A stretch of DNA of 64,000 bases from an uncultured Pedobacter sp. (lineage in GTDB: Bacteria > Bacteroidota > Bacteroidia > Sphingobacteriales > Sphingobacteriaceae), in the NCBI RefSeq assembly GCF_946480185.1, contig NZ_CAMLIG010000007.1:1-64000 (forward strand). Direction: 5' to 3'. The notes under the pieces are model-generated. The model made no database searches. It saw only the letters and a program-made list of their open reading frames with translations, and was not told the DNA's origin. Position numbers and translations under genes: made by a program. Positions 12,347 to 21,700 of the stretch are shown here, piece after piece. The first letter of the stretch is position 1. The number at the start of each line of letters is the position of its first letter.

Positions 12347-12871
12347 TTAACCTTCTCTCTCTTGTAAAGTTTTGACAATTCCTGCCAATTTGTTTCCGCC
12401 AGACGATAATGCTGAAATAACATTTTTCGCCGGAGATTGTAATAATCCAATGATTTCGCCGATAAGCTCCTCTCTTGATTTAAGATTCACTAGCGCATCT
12501 AATTGGTCATCGCCTATGAAAACAGTCGAATCTACATACGCTGCTTTTAAAACTGGTTTCTCTTCTTTTCCTTTTCTCAACGATTTGATCAGCTTAGCCG
12601 GAGCGTTAGCATTGGTTGAGAACATTACAGATGAAGAACCTTTAAGAACATCGAACAAAGGAGTTACATCACCATCTAATTGCTCTAAAGCTTTTTTGAT
12701 TAAGGTGTTTTTAACAACTTGTATCCCAATTTCGTTCTCGAAACATTTACGGCGAATATTATTGATTTTTGCAACCGTTAAACTAGAGGTATCAGTAATA
12801 TAGAAATTACCAGATTCCTTCATTCTTTCGGCTAAAGCAGAAACAACTTCGTGTTTTTCTTCTCTTCTCAT
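12347..12871 (-). CDS. rplJ: 50S ribosomal protein L10
   Basis: The 174-aa protein begins MRREEKHEVVSAL and has the L10 pattern (NTLIKKAL, GSSSVMFS). It is the stalk base that binds L7/L12 dimers. Only 4 bp separate it from rplA, so there is no room for a separate rplJ leader of the E. coli type. Confidence 0.97.
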   Translation of the reverse strand: MRREEKHEVVSALAERMKESGNFYITDTSSLTVAKINNIRRKCFENEIGIQVVKNTLIKKALEQLDGDVTPLFDVLKGSSSVMFSTNANAPAKLIKSLRKGKEEKPVLKAAYVDSTVFIGDDQLDALVNLKSREELIGEIIGLLQSPAKNVISALSSGGNKLAGIVKTLQEREG

Positions 12872-12875
12872 AATA

Positions 12876-13574
12876 TTAAATTCCCGCTACTGTTTTAGTT
12901 TCAATTTCAATTCCTGGAGACATAGTTGAAGAGATATGTACACTCTTAAAATATGTTCCTTTTGCAGCTGATGGTTTCAACTTAGAAATCACTTGAAGAA
13001 CTTCCAAAGCGTTTTCATAGATCTTATCAGAAGGGAAAGATACTTTACCTATTGAGCAGTGTATGATACCAGTTTTATCAACTTTAAAGTCGATTTTACC
13101 ACCCTTAACATCTGTAACTGCTTGTCCCACATTCATGGTTACAGTACCTGATTTAGGATTCGGCATCAAATTACGAGGTCCTAAGATACGACCTAATTTA
13201 CCTACCTTAGCCATACAGCTAGGTGTGGTAATAATAATGTCGACATCTGTCCAACCACTCTCAATCTTAGCTATATACTCATCCAAACCTACAAAATCAG
13301 CTCCTGCGGCTTTTGCTTCTTCTTCCTTATCAGGAGTTACCAAAGCTAAAACGCGAACTGTTTTACCGGTACCATGAGGTAAAGTTGCAATACCACGCAC
13401 CATTTGATTGGCTTTACGTGGATCCACACCTAAACGAACATCAATATCTACTGATGAATCAAATTTGGTAGTGGTAATGTCTTTTACCAAGGCAGCTGCA
13501 TCTTTTAAAGAATAAGCTTTACCGTCTTCAAGTTTGGAAAGTGCCGTTTTTTGATTTTTTGTTAATCTTGCCAC
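12876..13574 (-). CDS. rplA: 50S ribosomal protein L1
   Basis: The 232-aa protein has the L1 signature ([13 protein letters not shown] near residues 130-145) and the family's usual length. L1 binds 23S rRNA at the E-site stalk and, in many bacteria, represses its own rplKA mRNA. It lies 23 bp after rplK. Confidence 0.98.
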   Translation of the reverse strand: MARLTKNQKTALSKLEDGKAYSLKDAAALVKDITTTKFDSSVDIDVRLGVDPRKANQMVRGIATLPHGTGKTVRVLALVTPDKEEEAKAAGADFVGLDEYIAKIESGWTDVDIIITTPSCMAKVGKLGRILGPRNLMPNPKSGTVTMNVGQAVTDVKGGKIDFKVDKTGIIHCSIGKVSFPSDKIYENALEVLQVISKLKPSAAKGTYFKSVHISSTMSPGIEIETKTVAGI

Positions 13575-13597
13575 TTGTCTTTTACTTATTGTGTTAA

Positions 13598-14041
13598 TTA
13601 ATTATTCCAGGGTGCATCACCTGTAACGTTTATTCCCATACTGCGGGCTGTGCCTGCAACCATCTTCATTGCTGAATCAATTGTGAAAGCATTCAAATCA
13701 GACATTTTATCCTTAGCGATAACCTCTACCTGCTCCCAAGAAATCTTGGCAACTTTTTTACGGTTAGATTCTGCCGATCCACTTTTGATGTTTGCAACTT
13801 CCATTAACTGGATTGCAACTGGTGGATTTTTGATGATAAATTCGAAAGACTTGTCTGCATAAACAGTGATTACAACAGGAAGTACTTTGCCTGCTTTATC
13901 CTGGGTACGAGCGTTGAACTGCTTACAAAATTCCATAATGTTCACACCTTTTGCTCCTAATGCAGGACCAACTGGTGGAGACGGATTTGCAGCCCCTCCC
14001 TTGATTTGTAATTTGATTAACGCACTGACTTCTTTTGCCAT
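13598..14041 (-). CDS. rplK: 50S ribosomal protein L11
   Basis: The 147-aa protein starts [22 protein letters not shown] and carries the GPALG motif of L11. It forms the GTPase-associated centre with 23S rRNA. It is the first of the rplKAJL genes, 135 bp downstream of nusG. Confidence 0.98.
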   Translation of the reverse strand: MAKEVSALIKLQIKGGAANPSPPVGPALGAKGVNIMEFCKQFNARTQDKAGKVLPVVITVYADKSFEFIIKNPPVAIQLMEVANIKSGSAESNRKKVAKISWEQVEVIAKDKMSDLNAFTIDSAMKMVAGTARSMGINVTGDAPWNN

Positions 14042-14104
14042 TTTTTATTTATTTATTTCTCAACGTTAATAATGTGGAAGCATTTGTAACATTTAAGATC
14101 TTGA

Positions 14105-14165
14105 TTAGTATTAATATTTGAGTATAGTGTATTGCGACTGGTCGCTATACTCATTACCCTATACT
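14105..14165 (-). repeat. Inverted and direct repeats in the nusG-rplK spacer
   Basis: On the minus strand, GAGTATA and TATACTC enclose an inner hairpin GCGAC-CA-GTCGC. A second direct copy of the GAGTATA word lies just upstream in transcription. There is no U-tract, so a terminator is unlikely; an RNA structure near the rplK start (for example an L1 autoregulation site) or a dispersed repeat is possible. Confidence 0.45.
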
Positions 14166-14176
14166 CAATACTTATA

Positions 14177-14719
14177 TTATTCTTTTTCAACCTGCATATA
14201 GTTAAGCTCAAGCGGAGTTTTACGTCCAAAAATCTTAACCATAACTTTCAGCTTTTTCTTTTCTTCGTTAACCTCTTCAATAACTCCAGAGAAACCGTTG
14301 AAAGGTCCGTCCATCACTTTGATGTTTTCACCAACGTAATAAGGAACGTTCATCATCTCGCCCTGCTCGGCCATCTCATCAACCTTACCTAAAATTCGGT
14401 TAACTTCTGCCGCTCTTAAAGGAACTGCATTACCTGCTTTATCCCCTAAAAAACCGATTACGCTATTGATAGATTTAATGATTTGTTCTAACTCTGCATT
14501 TAACGCAGTTTCAATTAAAACATATCCTGGGTAGTAGTTTCTTTCTTTTGCGATTTTTTTACCATCACGCATTTGGTAATATTTTTCCATAGGTATTAAC
14601 ACCTGTGGAACCAAATGTGTAAGACCCAAACGGCTTATCTCAGCATCTATATATTGCTTAACTTTCTTCTCTTTTCCACTTACCGCCCTAACAACATACC
14701 ATTTCAATTGATCGCTCAT
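14177..14719 (-). CDS. nusG: Transcription termination/antitermination protein NusG
   Basis: The 180-aa protein has an N-terminal NGN domain (WYVVRAVSGKEKKVKQYI) and a C-terminal KOW motif (VMDGPFNGFSGVIEEVN). It binds RNA polymerase and couples it to Rho or to the ribosome. It follows secE by 9 bp, the classical order. Confidence 0.98.
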   Translation of the reverse strand: MSDQLKWYVVRAVSGKEKKVKQYIDAEISRLGLTHLVPQVLIPMEKYYQMRDGKKIAKERNYYPGYVLIETALNAELEQIIKSINSVIGFLGDKAGNAVPLRAAEVNRILGKVDEMAEQGEMMNVPYYVGENIKVMDGPFNGFSGVIEEVNEEKKKLKVMVKIFGRKTPLELNYMQVEKE

Positions 14720-14728
14720 GCCCTATAA

Positions 14729-14923
14729 TTATGCGAATGATTTATACATTAACTTTAATAGATTACCTGCAGACTCATCCATTGCTAAAATAATTAAAGC
14801 AATAAGTAATGATGCAACTAAAGTGATTACTGCGCTATTCTGCAATTCACTCCAAGTTGGCCAGGTAACTTTTTCACTAAGCTCTGTATATGATTCTTTT
14901 AAGTATTCTGCAAAACCAGCCAT
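14729..14923 (-). CDS. secE: Preprotein translocase subunit SecE
   Basis: The 64-aa protein has the short amphipathic helix plus single transmembrane segment of minimal SecE: YTELSEKVTWPTWSELQNSA, then a hydrophobic stretch (VITLVASLLIALIILAM). I place the start at ATG 14923, because the longer open frame to 14974 would run into the tRNA-Trp gene. SecE clamps SecY in the inner-membrane Sec channel. Confidence 0.95.
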   Translation of the reverse strand: MAGFAEYLKESYTELSEKVTWPTWSELQNSAVITLVASLLIALIILAMDESAGNLLKLMYKSFA

Positions 14924-14944
14924 TCTTAATTTTCTTTGCGTTAG

Positions 14945-15015
14945 CACGGGAACAAGGATTCGAACCCTGATCAAAGGTTTTGGAGACCTCTATTCTACCG
15001 TTGAACTATTCCCGT
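14945..15015 (-). tRNA. tRNA-Trp (CCA)
   Basis: A full cloverleaf can be drawn on the minus strand: acceptor ACGGGAA/TTCCCGT, anticodon arm GAGGT-CTCCAAA-ACCTT with anticodon CCA, and T arm CAGGG/CCTTG. It lies between tuf and secE; the 3' CCA is not encoded. Confidence 0.97.
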
Positions 15016-15060
15016 TTTTAATGTAAATCTTCTCAGATTTAGATTTGTTGTTAGATAAAA

Positions 15061-15089
15061 AATACTCAGGAACAATATTCCCGAGTACT
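15061..15089 (-). terminator. Terminator after tuf
   Basis: On the minus strand a 12-bp stem (arms 15078-15089 and 15061-15072, two G-U pairs) with a 5-nt loop is followed by a run of T (A residues at 15057-15062). It lies 37 bp past the tuf stop and before tRNA-Trp, so the downstream genes may depend on readthrough or their own promoter. Confidence 0.85.
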
Positions 15090-15125
15090 TTTTATTTCCA
15101 TTTCCTCATAAAAGGAATTGAAGAT

Positions 15126-16313
15126 TTATTTTACAATTTCAGTTACCTGACCGGCACCTACTGTTCTACCACCTTCACGGATAGCGAAACGTAAGCCTTT
15201 TTCCATTGCGATTGCGTTGATCAATTTTACATTGATAGTAACGTTATCACCCGGCATAACCATTTCAACACCTTCTTGTAACGTAATTTCTCCTGTTACG
15301 TCTGTGGTTCTGAAATAGAATTGTGGACGGTATTTGTTAAAGAATGGAGTGTGACGTCCACCTTCTGCTTTTGACAATACGTAAACCTCAGCTTTGAAAT
15401 CTGTGTGAGGAGTTACTGAACCTGGCTTACAGATAACCATACCACGACGGATATCAGTTTTCTCAATACCACGTAACAATAAACCTACGTTGTCACCAGC
15501 TTCACCTCTATCAAGAATCTTACGGAACATCTCAACACCAGTTACTGTAGATTTTAAGTTCTCAGCACCCATACCTAAGATATCAACCGGCTCACCTGAA
15601 TTGATTACACCTCTTTCAATACGACCAGTAGCAACAGTACCACGACCTGTAATTGAGAAAACGTCTTCAACTGGCATTAAGAAAGGAAGATCTGTCAAAC
15701 GTGGAGGAATTGGAATATAGTTATCTACAGCTTCCATTAATTCCAAGATTTTTCCAACCCATTTTGGATCACCATTCAATCCACCTAAAGCAGATCCTTG
15801 GATAACTGGGATATCATCTCCTGGAAAATCATAGAAAGATAATAACTCTCTGATTTCCATTTCAACTAATTCTAATAATTCTGGGTCATCAACCATATCC
15901 ACTTTATTCATGAATACAACTAATGAAGGAACACCTACCTGGCGAGCCAATAAGATATGCTCACGAGTTTGTGGCATTGGACCATCTGTAGATGCAACAA
16001 CGATAATAGCACCGTCCATTTGAGCAGCACCAGTAACCATATTTTTCACATAATCCGCGTGACCTGGACAGTCAACGTGAGCGTAGTGACGGTTAGCAGT
16101 TGAATACTCAACGTGAGCTGTGTTAATAGTGATACCTCTTTCTTTTTCTTCTGGAGCAGAGTCAATAGAAGCAAATGAACGAGCTTCTGAGAAACCAGCG
16201 TCTGCCAATACTTTTGTGATAGCTGCAGTTAATGTAGTTTTACCGTGGTCAACGTGACCGATTGTACCGATGTTAAGGTGTGGTTTACTACGGTCAAATT
16301 TTTCTTTTGCCAT
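15126..16313 (-). CDS. tuf: Elongation factor Tu
   Basis: The 395-aa GTPase has the P-loop GHVDHGKT (residues 18-25), the DCPGH switch II and the NKVD guanine-specificity motif. It brings aminoacyl-tRNA to the ribosome. It is embedded between tRNA genes, as in many bacteria. Confidence 0.99.
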   Translation of the reverse strand: MAKEKFDRSKPHLNIGTIGHVDHGKTTLTAAITKVLADAGFSEARSFASIDSAPEEKERGITINTAHVEYSTANRHYAHVDCPGHADYVKNMVTGAAQMDGAIIVVASTDGPMPQTREHILLARQVGVPSLVVFMNKVDMVDDPELLELVEMEIRELLSFYDFPGDDIPVIQGSALGGLNGDPKWVGKILELMEAVDNYIPIPPRLTDLPFLMPVEDVFSITGRGTVATGRIERGVINSGEPVDILGMGAENLKSTVTGVEMFRKILDRGEAGDNVGLLLRGIEKTDIRRGMVICKPGSVTPHTDFKAEVYVLSKAEGGRHTPFFNKYRPQFYFRTTDVTGEITLQEGVEMVMPGDNVTINVKLINAIAMEKGLRFAIREGGRTVGAGQVTEIVK

Positions 16314-16372
16314 GATTTTATACTTATTACTAGGTTAATTTTTATTTAAATATTCTAAAATATCCTCTTGCG

Positions 16373-16444
<72 letters not shown>

Positions 16445-16559
16445 TTATTTTTTAGTTCATTAAGCTCAAAACAACAAAAATAGTTCACTAGTATAAAACT
16501 ATTGAACTAACTTAACTTTTGTCCTCATTAATAAACTTATTTACCAATGAACTCTTATG

Positions 16560-16632
16560 AGCGAAAGACGAGGTTCGAACTCGCGACCTATAGCTTGGAA
16601 GGCTATCGCTCTACCAACTGAGCTACTTTCGC
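16560..16632 (-). tRNA. tRNA-Gly (TCC)
   Basis: Acceptor GCGAAAG/CTTTCGC and anticodon arm ATAGC-CTTCCAA-GCTAT give anticodon TCC. D and T arms are intact. Confidence 0.97.
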
Positions 16633-16717
16633 AATTGCAATGCAGAAGGATTGAATGAGAGAATGACCAAATATACTTCAATCATTAAAAATTCATTTCT
16701 TCGATCATTATTCCAAG

Positions 16718-16798
16718 TGGGGGGAGAAGGATTCGAACCTTCGAAACCGAAGTAACGGATTTACAGTCCGTCCCATTTGACCGCTCTGGAATCCCCCC
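16718..16798 (-). tRNA. tRNA-Tyr (GTA)
   Basis: Acceptor GGGGGGA/TCCCCCC and anticodon arm ACGGA-CTGTAAA-TCCGT give anticodon GTA. The 81-nt length reflects the long variable arm of a class II tRNA. Confidence 0.97.
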
Positions 16799-16833
16799 AT
16801 CTTTAAATCACACCCTAAAACGTAATTTAAAAG

Positions 16834-16906
<73 letters not shown>

Positions 16907-16969
16907 TTTTCAATATTTTAAAGAACTCGTTTCTTTAACCCTTCAACAAGTCGATTGCTTAAGGGACTG

Positions 16970-16998
16970 CAAAACTACGAAAATTAATATCCGAACAA
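16970..16998 (-). promoter_or_regulatory. Promoter of the tRNA-tuf cluster
   Basis: On the minus strand a TTG (16998-16996) is followed after 18 bp by TAGTTTTG (16977-16970). This matches the Bacteroidota primary-sigma consensus TTG-N17-23-TAnnTTTG in sequence and spacing. It lies 64 bp upstream of tRNA-Thr(TGT). Confidence 0.8.
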
Positions 16999-17014
16999 AA
17001 TTTTTTTGAAAAAA

Positions 17015-17044
17015 AAATCAATGATTTTTGAAGATCATTGATTT
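17015..17044 (-). terminator. Terminator after the hibernation factor gene
   Basis: An 11-bp perfect stem (17015-17025 with 17034-17044) with an 8-nt loop is followed on the minus strand by a T run. It separates hpf from the tRNA-tuf promoter. Confidence 0.85.
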
Positions 17045-17080
17045 GCAAATAAAAGGCTTCTAACAGCCAACGAGTTATAT

Positions 17081-17413
17081 TTATACTTCTTTTACTAAAT
17101 CTTTGTGATTGCTCTCATGCGACTTAACTTTGTCTTTTTGCTTGGTAATCTGTTTTCGCAAAGACTCTATCGCTAAATCTGTTGCTTCTTCAAATGTTTT
17201 ACAGGTTTCTTTTGCGAACAATGTACTCCCCGGAATCATGATTTTTATTTCTGAAGTCTTATTTGCATCCTCTGCCACATTATTAAGCTTTAAATAAACT
17301 TCACCGCCAATAATCTGGTCATAAAACAAATCTAACTTGTCTACTCTTTTTTGAATGAACGCTAATAACTTTTGATCAGCGGTGAAATGGATAGATTGAA
17401 TCCCAATTTTCAT
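17081..17413 (-). CDS. hpf: Ribosome hibernation promoting factor (HPF/RaiA, short form)
   Basis: The 110-aa protein has the beta-alpha-beta-beta-beta-alpha pattern of the S30Ae/RaiA family (MKIGIQSIHFTADQKLLAFI...KIMIPGSTLFAKE...TFEEATDLAIESLRKQI). Short-form factors bind the 30S decoding centre in stationary phase. It lies 14 bp downstream of the xerC-like gene. Confidence 0.92.
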   Translation of the reverse strand: MKIGIQSIHFTADQKLLAFIQKRVDKLDLFYDQIIGGEVYLKLNNVAEDANKTSEIKIMIPGSTLFAKETCKTFEEATDLAIESLRKQITKQKDKVKSHESNHKDLVKEV

Positions 17414-17427
17414 GTTTCCTCCTTTTT

Positions 17428-18306
17428 TTAAGCTTTTGGATGAGCTTGTTTATAAATTGATTTTAACCTTTCTATTGAATTATGAGTGTAAACCTGCGTT
17501 GCCGCTAAATTAGCATGACCCAATAAATCTTTAATTGCATTAATATCTGCCCCTTTATTAAGCAAGCTTGTGGCAAATGAATGTCGTAAAATATGCGGAC
17601 TTTTTTTACTTTGTGTAGAAATTATTTCTAAATATTTTCTCACTATCCTGTAAATCAATTTCGGATAAGCCACAAGTCCCTTTGTGGTTACAATTAAGGC
17701 TTCATTTTGCTCCTCAAAGCCTTGCGCTTTTTTTGCTGCTAAATAAAAATCTAGGCAATTTAATACTGATATGTTTAACGGAATGATGCGTTCTTTATTC
17801 CTTTTCCCTAAAACTTTAATGGTTTTTTCTGTAGGTAAAAAGTCGCGTTGTTTCAAGGTAAGCAATTCGTTTAATCTAATTCCGGTAGCGAAAAGCAGTT
17901 CTATAACTAACTTATCCCTAATTCCTTCGAACGTATCCGGAAAAACGTCACTATCTAACAGTGTGTCCATTTTTTCATCGCTGATAAATACCGGGAGCTT
18001 TTTAGCAACTTTTGGACTTTGTACCTTTAAAACCGGATTTTCGGTAACTACACCTTCTTTTAAAAAAAACTTGTAAAGAGAGCGGATACTTGAAATTTTC
18101 CGATTTACGGAACGGGCCTCAACTTGATTATCCATTAAAGAAATCATCCAAAGACGGATATCTTTATGAGTGGCTGTTAAAAAAGTTTGGTCAATTTGTG
18201 CTAAAAAACTTTGATATTGTGAAATATCATTTTCATAGGCTATTAATGTATGCTTAGAATACCGCTTTTCATATTGTAGATATTTTAAGAAATCTGTTAA
18301 TACCAT
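17428..18306 (-). CDS. xerC: XerC-like tyrosine recombinase
   Basis: The 292-aa protein has an N-terminal SAM-like core-binding domain (FLKYLQYEKRYSKHTLIAY) and a C-terminal catalytic domain. The catalytic residues are visible: Arg in TGIRLNELL, the H-x-x-R box HILRHSFATSLLNKG, and the tyrosine in GHANLAATQVYTH. Size and housekeeping neighbours (hpf, rpsU) favour chromosome dimer resolution (XerC/D) over a mobile-element integrase, and no attachment-site repeats are seen around it. Confidence 0.88.
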   Translation of the reverse strand: MVLTDFLKYLQYEKRYSKHTLIAYENDISQYQSFLAQIDQTFLTATHKDIRLWMISLMDNQVEARSVNRKISSIRSLYKFFLKEGVVTENPVLKVQSPKVAKKLPVFISDEKMDTLLDSDVFPDTFEGIRDKLVIELLFATGIRLNELLTLKQRDFLPTEKTIKVLGKRNKERIIPLNISVLNCLDFYLAAKKAQGFEEQNEALIVTTKGLVAYPKLIYRIVRKYLEIISTQSKKSPHILRHSFATSLLNKGADINAIKDLLGHANLAATQVYTHNSIERLKSIYKQAHPKA

Positions 18307-18427
18307 AGAAAATCCTGTTGTTTTACCCCGAAAAGTGAATATACAAATAGTTTATATATTGAGCGAAGTTTACGTTCAAAAGATTTGTAATTTAATACGT
18401 TGCTATTAATGATGAAAAACTGAAGAA

Positions 18428-18943
18428 TTGAAAAAACACCATTTACACTTAATTATTTTTGGAGTTTCTGGAAGCGGAAAAACATCAATAGGCAAAATGC
18501 TTGCTGAAGAACTAAATGCCGAGTTTATTGAAGGTGATGACTTTCATCCAGAGACAAATATCGAAAAGATGAGAAACGGGCACCCACTTACGGATGCCGA
18601 CAGATTGCCCTGGTTGCACATTCTTGAAACCGAAATTCATCGAAAAATAAAAGAGAACAAAGAATTTGTACTGAGCTGTTCCGCTTTAAAACTTGAATAC
18701 CGAGAAATTTTGAGAAAAGCTGGAAACGTTATATTCTTATTTTTAGATGTCCCAGAAAGTGTTGTTGCCAACAGATTGTTAACCAGAAAAGGGCACTTTA
18801 TGCCAATGTCTCTATTGCACAGCCAAATAGAAACTTTGGAACGGCCTCAACAAAAAGAAAATGATGTTATGGTTATTGATGCATCTCAACCGCCACAAAA
18901 AGTGCTTTTAGATATTTTATTTAGTCTCAGTAAAATCTCTTAA
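18428..18943 (+). CDS. gntK: Gluconokinase
   Basis: The 171-aa P-loop kinase has GVSGSGKTS at residues 12-20, EGDDFHP substrate-binding residues, and the NIEKMRNGHPLTDADRLPWL block typical of GntK. It phosphorylates D-gluconate to 6-phosphogluconate in the cytoplasm. The frame begins with TTG at 18428, since the nearest upstream ATGs run into a stop at once. No gluconate transporter or dehydratase is adjacent. Confidence 0.9.
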   Translation: MKKHHLHLIIFGVSGSGKTSIGKMLAEELNAEFIEGDDFHPETNIEKMRNGHPLTDADRLPWLHILETEIHRKIKENKEFVLSCSALKLEYREILRKAGNVIFLFLDVPESVVANRLLTRKGHFMPMSLLHSQIETLERPQQKENDVMVIDASQPPQKVLLDILFSLSKIS

Positions 18944-19034
18944 AAACATCCCTAAATAAAAAAACTGCTTACATAGCTACTAAGCGTAACTATATAAACA
19001 GTTCATATATTAATCGAGTTTAATCTAAAAAAGA

Positions 19035-19223
19035 TTAACCTTCTTGGTTCATTCCTTGAACGTAAATGGCATGTTTTACTTCCATTCTTCTTGCTACGGA
19101 TTTTTTCTCGTAAGCTTGACGGCTGCGAAGTTCTCTTAAGACACCGGTTTTCTCGAATTTCTTTTTAAAACGTTTTAACGCTCTGTCAATTGATTCGCCA
19201 TCTTTTACATTGATAATAATCAT
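19035..19223 (-). CDS. rpsU: 30S ribosomal protein S21
   Basis: The 62-aa basic protein (MIIINVKDGESIDRALKRF) is the Bacteroidota form of S21. In this phylum S21 and nearby 30S proteins help hide the anti-Shine-Dalgarno sequence, in keeping with A-rich starts here. A perfect TAnnTTTG box lies about 50 bp upstream. Confidence 0.96.
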   Translation of the reverse strand: MIIINVKDGESIDRALKRFKKKFEKTGVLRELRSRQAYEKKSVARRMEVKHAIYVQGMNQEG

Positions 19224-19271
19224 TTGTTAAATACCACCTTTCTATCCCGCTTTAAAATTCTGTTGGGGTCG

Positions 19272-19279
19272 CAAATGTA
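19272..19279 (-). promoter_or_regulatory. Putative -7 promoter element of rpsU
   Basis: The minus strand carries TACATTTG, a full match to TAnnTTTG. The -33 region is T-rich but has no exact TTG at the ideal distance. Confidence 0.45.
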
Positions 19280-19333
19280 AAACAAAAAATCTAAAAAGAA
19301 AAATTTGTAAACAGATGATATTTAAAATGTTTG

Positions 19334-20020
19334 CTACTCATCATAAAAACGATAGCCTACTCCTCTTACGGTTTGTAAAAAATCTGGTCGATCTGGGTTA
19401 GATTCAATCTTTTTACGAAGTCTAACGATATGCATATCCAATGTACGGGTATTAACATCAGAATTATAACCCCATACTTCCATCATTAAATCGTCTCGGC
19501 TTATTACTACATTTCTATGGTTTAAAAAGTAAAGCAGAATACGATTTTCAAGAATGGTCAATTCAATTTTTTTGTGGTTTTTTAATAAAGAATGGGTGTT
19601 TGGATGATGCTCCATGTCTCCAAATTTATTGTTATCAGTTTTACCTTGTAAATTATATTTTACCTTACTATATAACATGGCAACTAATACATCCATATTA
19701 AAAGGCTTACTTACATAATCAGAAACTCCAAACTGAAAAGCATCTATTTTATCAATATCCTGCGACTTTGCAGACATCATAATAATAACATTTTCAAAAC
19801 CTTTAACTCTTAGTGTGGCACATATTTCTGAACCTTCTTTTTCTGGCAACATCCAGTCTAAAAGCACAATTTCGGGCTGTTCGGCTAAAATTAGTTGAAC
19901 AGCTTCGCCGCCTTTCCCAGTTCCAACAACTTGATAACCTTCTTTTTCTAAACGATTACCTACCAAAAACCTCAGGTTTTCATCGTCTTCAATAATGGCA
20001 ACTTTTATTTCTTTTTGCAT
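19334..20020 (-). CDS. OmpR/PhoB-family response regulator
   Basis: The 228-aa protein has a receiver domain with phospho-acceptor Asp55 (IVLLDWMLPEKEG), the conserved acidic pair EDDE near the N-terminus and Lys in VSKPF. A C-terminal winged helix of the Trans_reg_C type follows (ENRILLYFLNHRNVVISRDDL, then VRGVGYRFYDE). It lies 8 bp downstream of the sensor kinase and acts as its cytoplasmic partner. Confidence 0.93.
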   Translation of the reverse strand: MQKEIKVAIIEDDENLRFLVGNRLEKEGYQVVGTGKGGEAVQLILAEQPEIVLLDWMLPEKEGSEICATLRVKGFENVIIMMSAKSQDIDKIDAFQFGVSDYVSKPFNMDVLVAMLYSKVKYNLQGKTDNNKFGDMEHHPNTHSLLKNHKKIELTILENRILLYFLNHRNVVISRDDLMMEVWGYNSDVNTRTLDMHIVRLRKKIESNPDRPDFLQTVRGVGYRFYDE

Positions 20021-20028
20021 ATAATTAT

Positions 20029-21696
20029 TTATCGTAAGGGAAGAGTTACTTCAAACACAGAACCTTTGCCGGGCTTACTTTTTACTTTAATACTTCCGTT
20101 CATAAAAGTAACGAGTTCTTTACAGAAAGCCAAACCTAATCCAACACTTCCTTGTTGGTTGTAACGGCTTTGTATTCTGTAAAATTTCTTAAAAATATGG
20201 TCTAGCTCACCGGCTTCAATACCTATACCCTTGTCCGTAAATGAAAATACTATATTTTTTTTTCTTTTAAATATAGATATCTTAAGGTATTTACTGCCAG
20301 TGTTTGCGTATTTATAGGCATTTTCTATCAGATTATAAAAAACGCTACTCAATAAAACGTGATCACTCTGAAATTTTGTAACATTATGAATATCTAGCTG
20401 GATATCATAATCGGCATATTTAAGTTGAAATGCGTCTATTATATTTTGCGAAAAAACTTCAAGATTTATATCCTCCTTTTTTATCGTAATAGATTTATTT
20501 TCTATCTGAGTAAAAGATAAAAGCTTGTTCATCAAATCGTTTAGCTTATCCGCTTCTTCATCTAAAATTTTCCCGTAGCGCCTTCTTTCAAAATCGCTGA
20601 GCGCTGTAGCGCTCAAAATATTATTACCTGCAATTTTTATTACTGCAACCGGAGTTTTAAACTCATGGGTGAAATTATTTATAAAATCGTACTGCAAACT
20701 AAACAGCTTTTGATTGATCTTTAAATTTCTGCTGATAAAAAACACCAGCATCAGCAGAATGCTATATACCGCTAATATGCCCAAGCCAATTGGTAAAAAA
20801 CGGTGCCTCACTTCTTTATTCAAAAACGTTCTATCGCTACTTAAATATAATTTGAAATTTGCAAATGCCAAAGGCAAGGCTATTTCTGTAGTAACAAGAT
20901 TTGGTTTTTCCAAAACCGAATCAAATGATAAAGGCTTTATGCTGATGTGCTGATAGATTTGTGGGTGCGTATTTTGAATAGCCAACTTATAGGGGTTAAG
21001 TTCAAAAGAAAAAACATCCTGCTCATAAAAAGGCGACGGAGGCATTTTTTCAAACATTAATTCCTTATACGCTTTAATGTCCTCTCTCCGCGGAACATTC
21101 ATGTAGGTAATTTTATTATTGGAAATATTGTAAAACACGTTAAACACCTGTTCGCTGGAGAGCACTTTTGCGGTATCAGCATTAGAAATATAACTGGCAA
21201 CTTTTAACCCAATTTTATTAAACTCATCGCCATTGGTTAAGGAAAGCGAACCCGGTTTTTCATTTGAAAACAAAACCCTGTTATTTTTATTGACTTTTGG
21301 GCCGTACTGGTAAAGCTTTTTTATCCCTAAAGAGAAATTAGAGGTTCTTAATCCGTCTTCCACAGGTCTGTTGCTGATCTGCGCATCGTAAAAAAGTATT
21401 CTTTCTACAAAAGGATATTTTTTAAGCACTGCATCTGCATAAGTTTCTGCGGAAGCAGAATCTAAAAAACCTTGATAAAAAGAAATCTCGGGGATTTTAT
21501 TTTGAAAAAACACATTATAAGGTGCTACAGTTTTCTCGAGTACATCAACTTTTGAAGCCGAAAACTCATTTTCAATCACTTTTTTAGTAAGATTATAGCT
21601 TATGGCCAAAACAACGACCAGTAAGATGGAGATTAAAACCACGAAAGAAACAATAAGCGTAAAGTTTTTCCGATAGCTTAAAATCCGTGTTTTCAT
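20029..21696 (-). CDS. Membrane sensor histidine kinase
   Basis: The 555-aa protein has an N-terminal transmembrane segment (residues about 12-35), a periplasmic sensor region of about 260 residues, a second membrane segment around residues 300-320, and a HisKA domain with His344 (FTHEFKTPVAVI). The HATPase domain shows NLIENAYKY, DKGIGIEAG and GLGLAF. No PAS or HAMP domain is evident. It sits 4 bp after the S9-peptidase homologue and 8 bp before the response regulator, so the three form one operon. Confidence 0.93.
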   Translation of the reverse strand: MKTRILSYRKNFTLIVSFVVLISILLVVVLAISYNLTKKVIENEFSASKVDVLEKTVAPYNVFFQNKIPEISFYQGFLDSASAETYADAVLKKYPFVERILFYDAQISNRPVEDGLRTSNFSLGIKKLYQYGPKVNKNNRVLFSNEKPGSLSLTNGDEFNKIGLKVASYISNADTAKVLSSEQVFNVFYNISNNKITYMNVPRREDIKAYKELMFEKMPPSPFYEQDVFSFELNPYKLAIQNTHPQIYQHISIKPLSFDSVLEKPNLVTTEIALPLAFANFKLYLSSDRTFLNKEVRHRFLPIGLGILAVYSILLMLVFFISRNLKINQKLFSLQYDFINNFTHEFKTPVAVIKIAGNNILSATALSDFERRRYGKILDEEADKLNDLMNKLLSFTQIENKSITIKKEDINLEVFSQNIIDAFQLKYADYDIQLDIHNVTKFQSDHVLLSSVFYNLIENAYKYANTGSKYLKISIFKRKKNIVFSFTDKGIGIEAGELDHIFKKFYRIQSRYNQQGSVGLGLAFCKELVTFMNGSIKVKSKPGKGSVFEVTLPLR

Positions 21697-21700
21697 TTAT

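Noticed and set aside
14924..14974. Longer SecE with 17 extra N-terminal residues
   Set aside because: The extension runs into the tRNA-Trp gene and is not SecE-like.
17428..18306. Tyrosine recombinase as a sign of an integrated element next to tRNA genes
   Set aside because: Neighbours are conserved housekeeping genes, no direct repeat of a tRNA end was found, and the protein looks like XerC/D.
19020..19038. Hairpin TTAATCT-A5-AGATTAA as terminator of gntK or rpsU
   Set aside because: The stem is only 7 bp and AT-rich with no proper U-tract after it.
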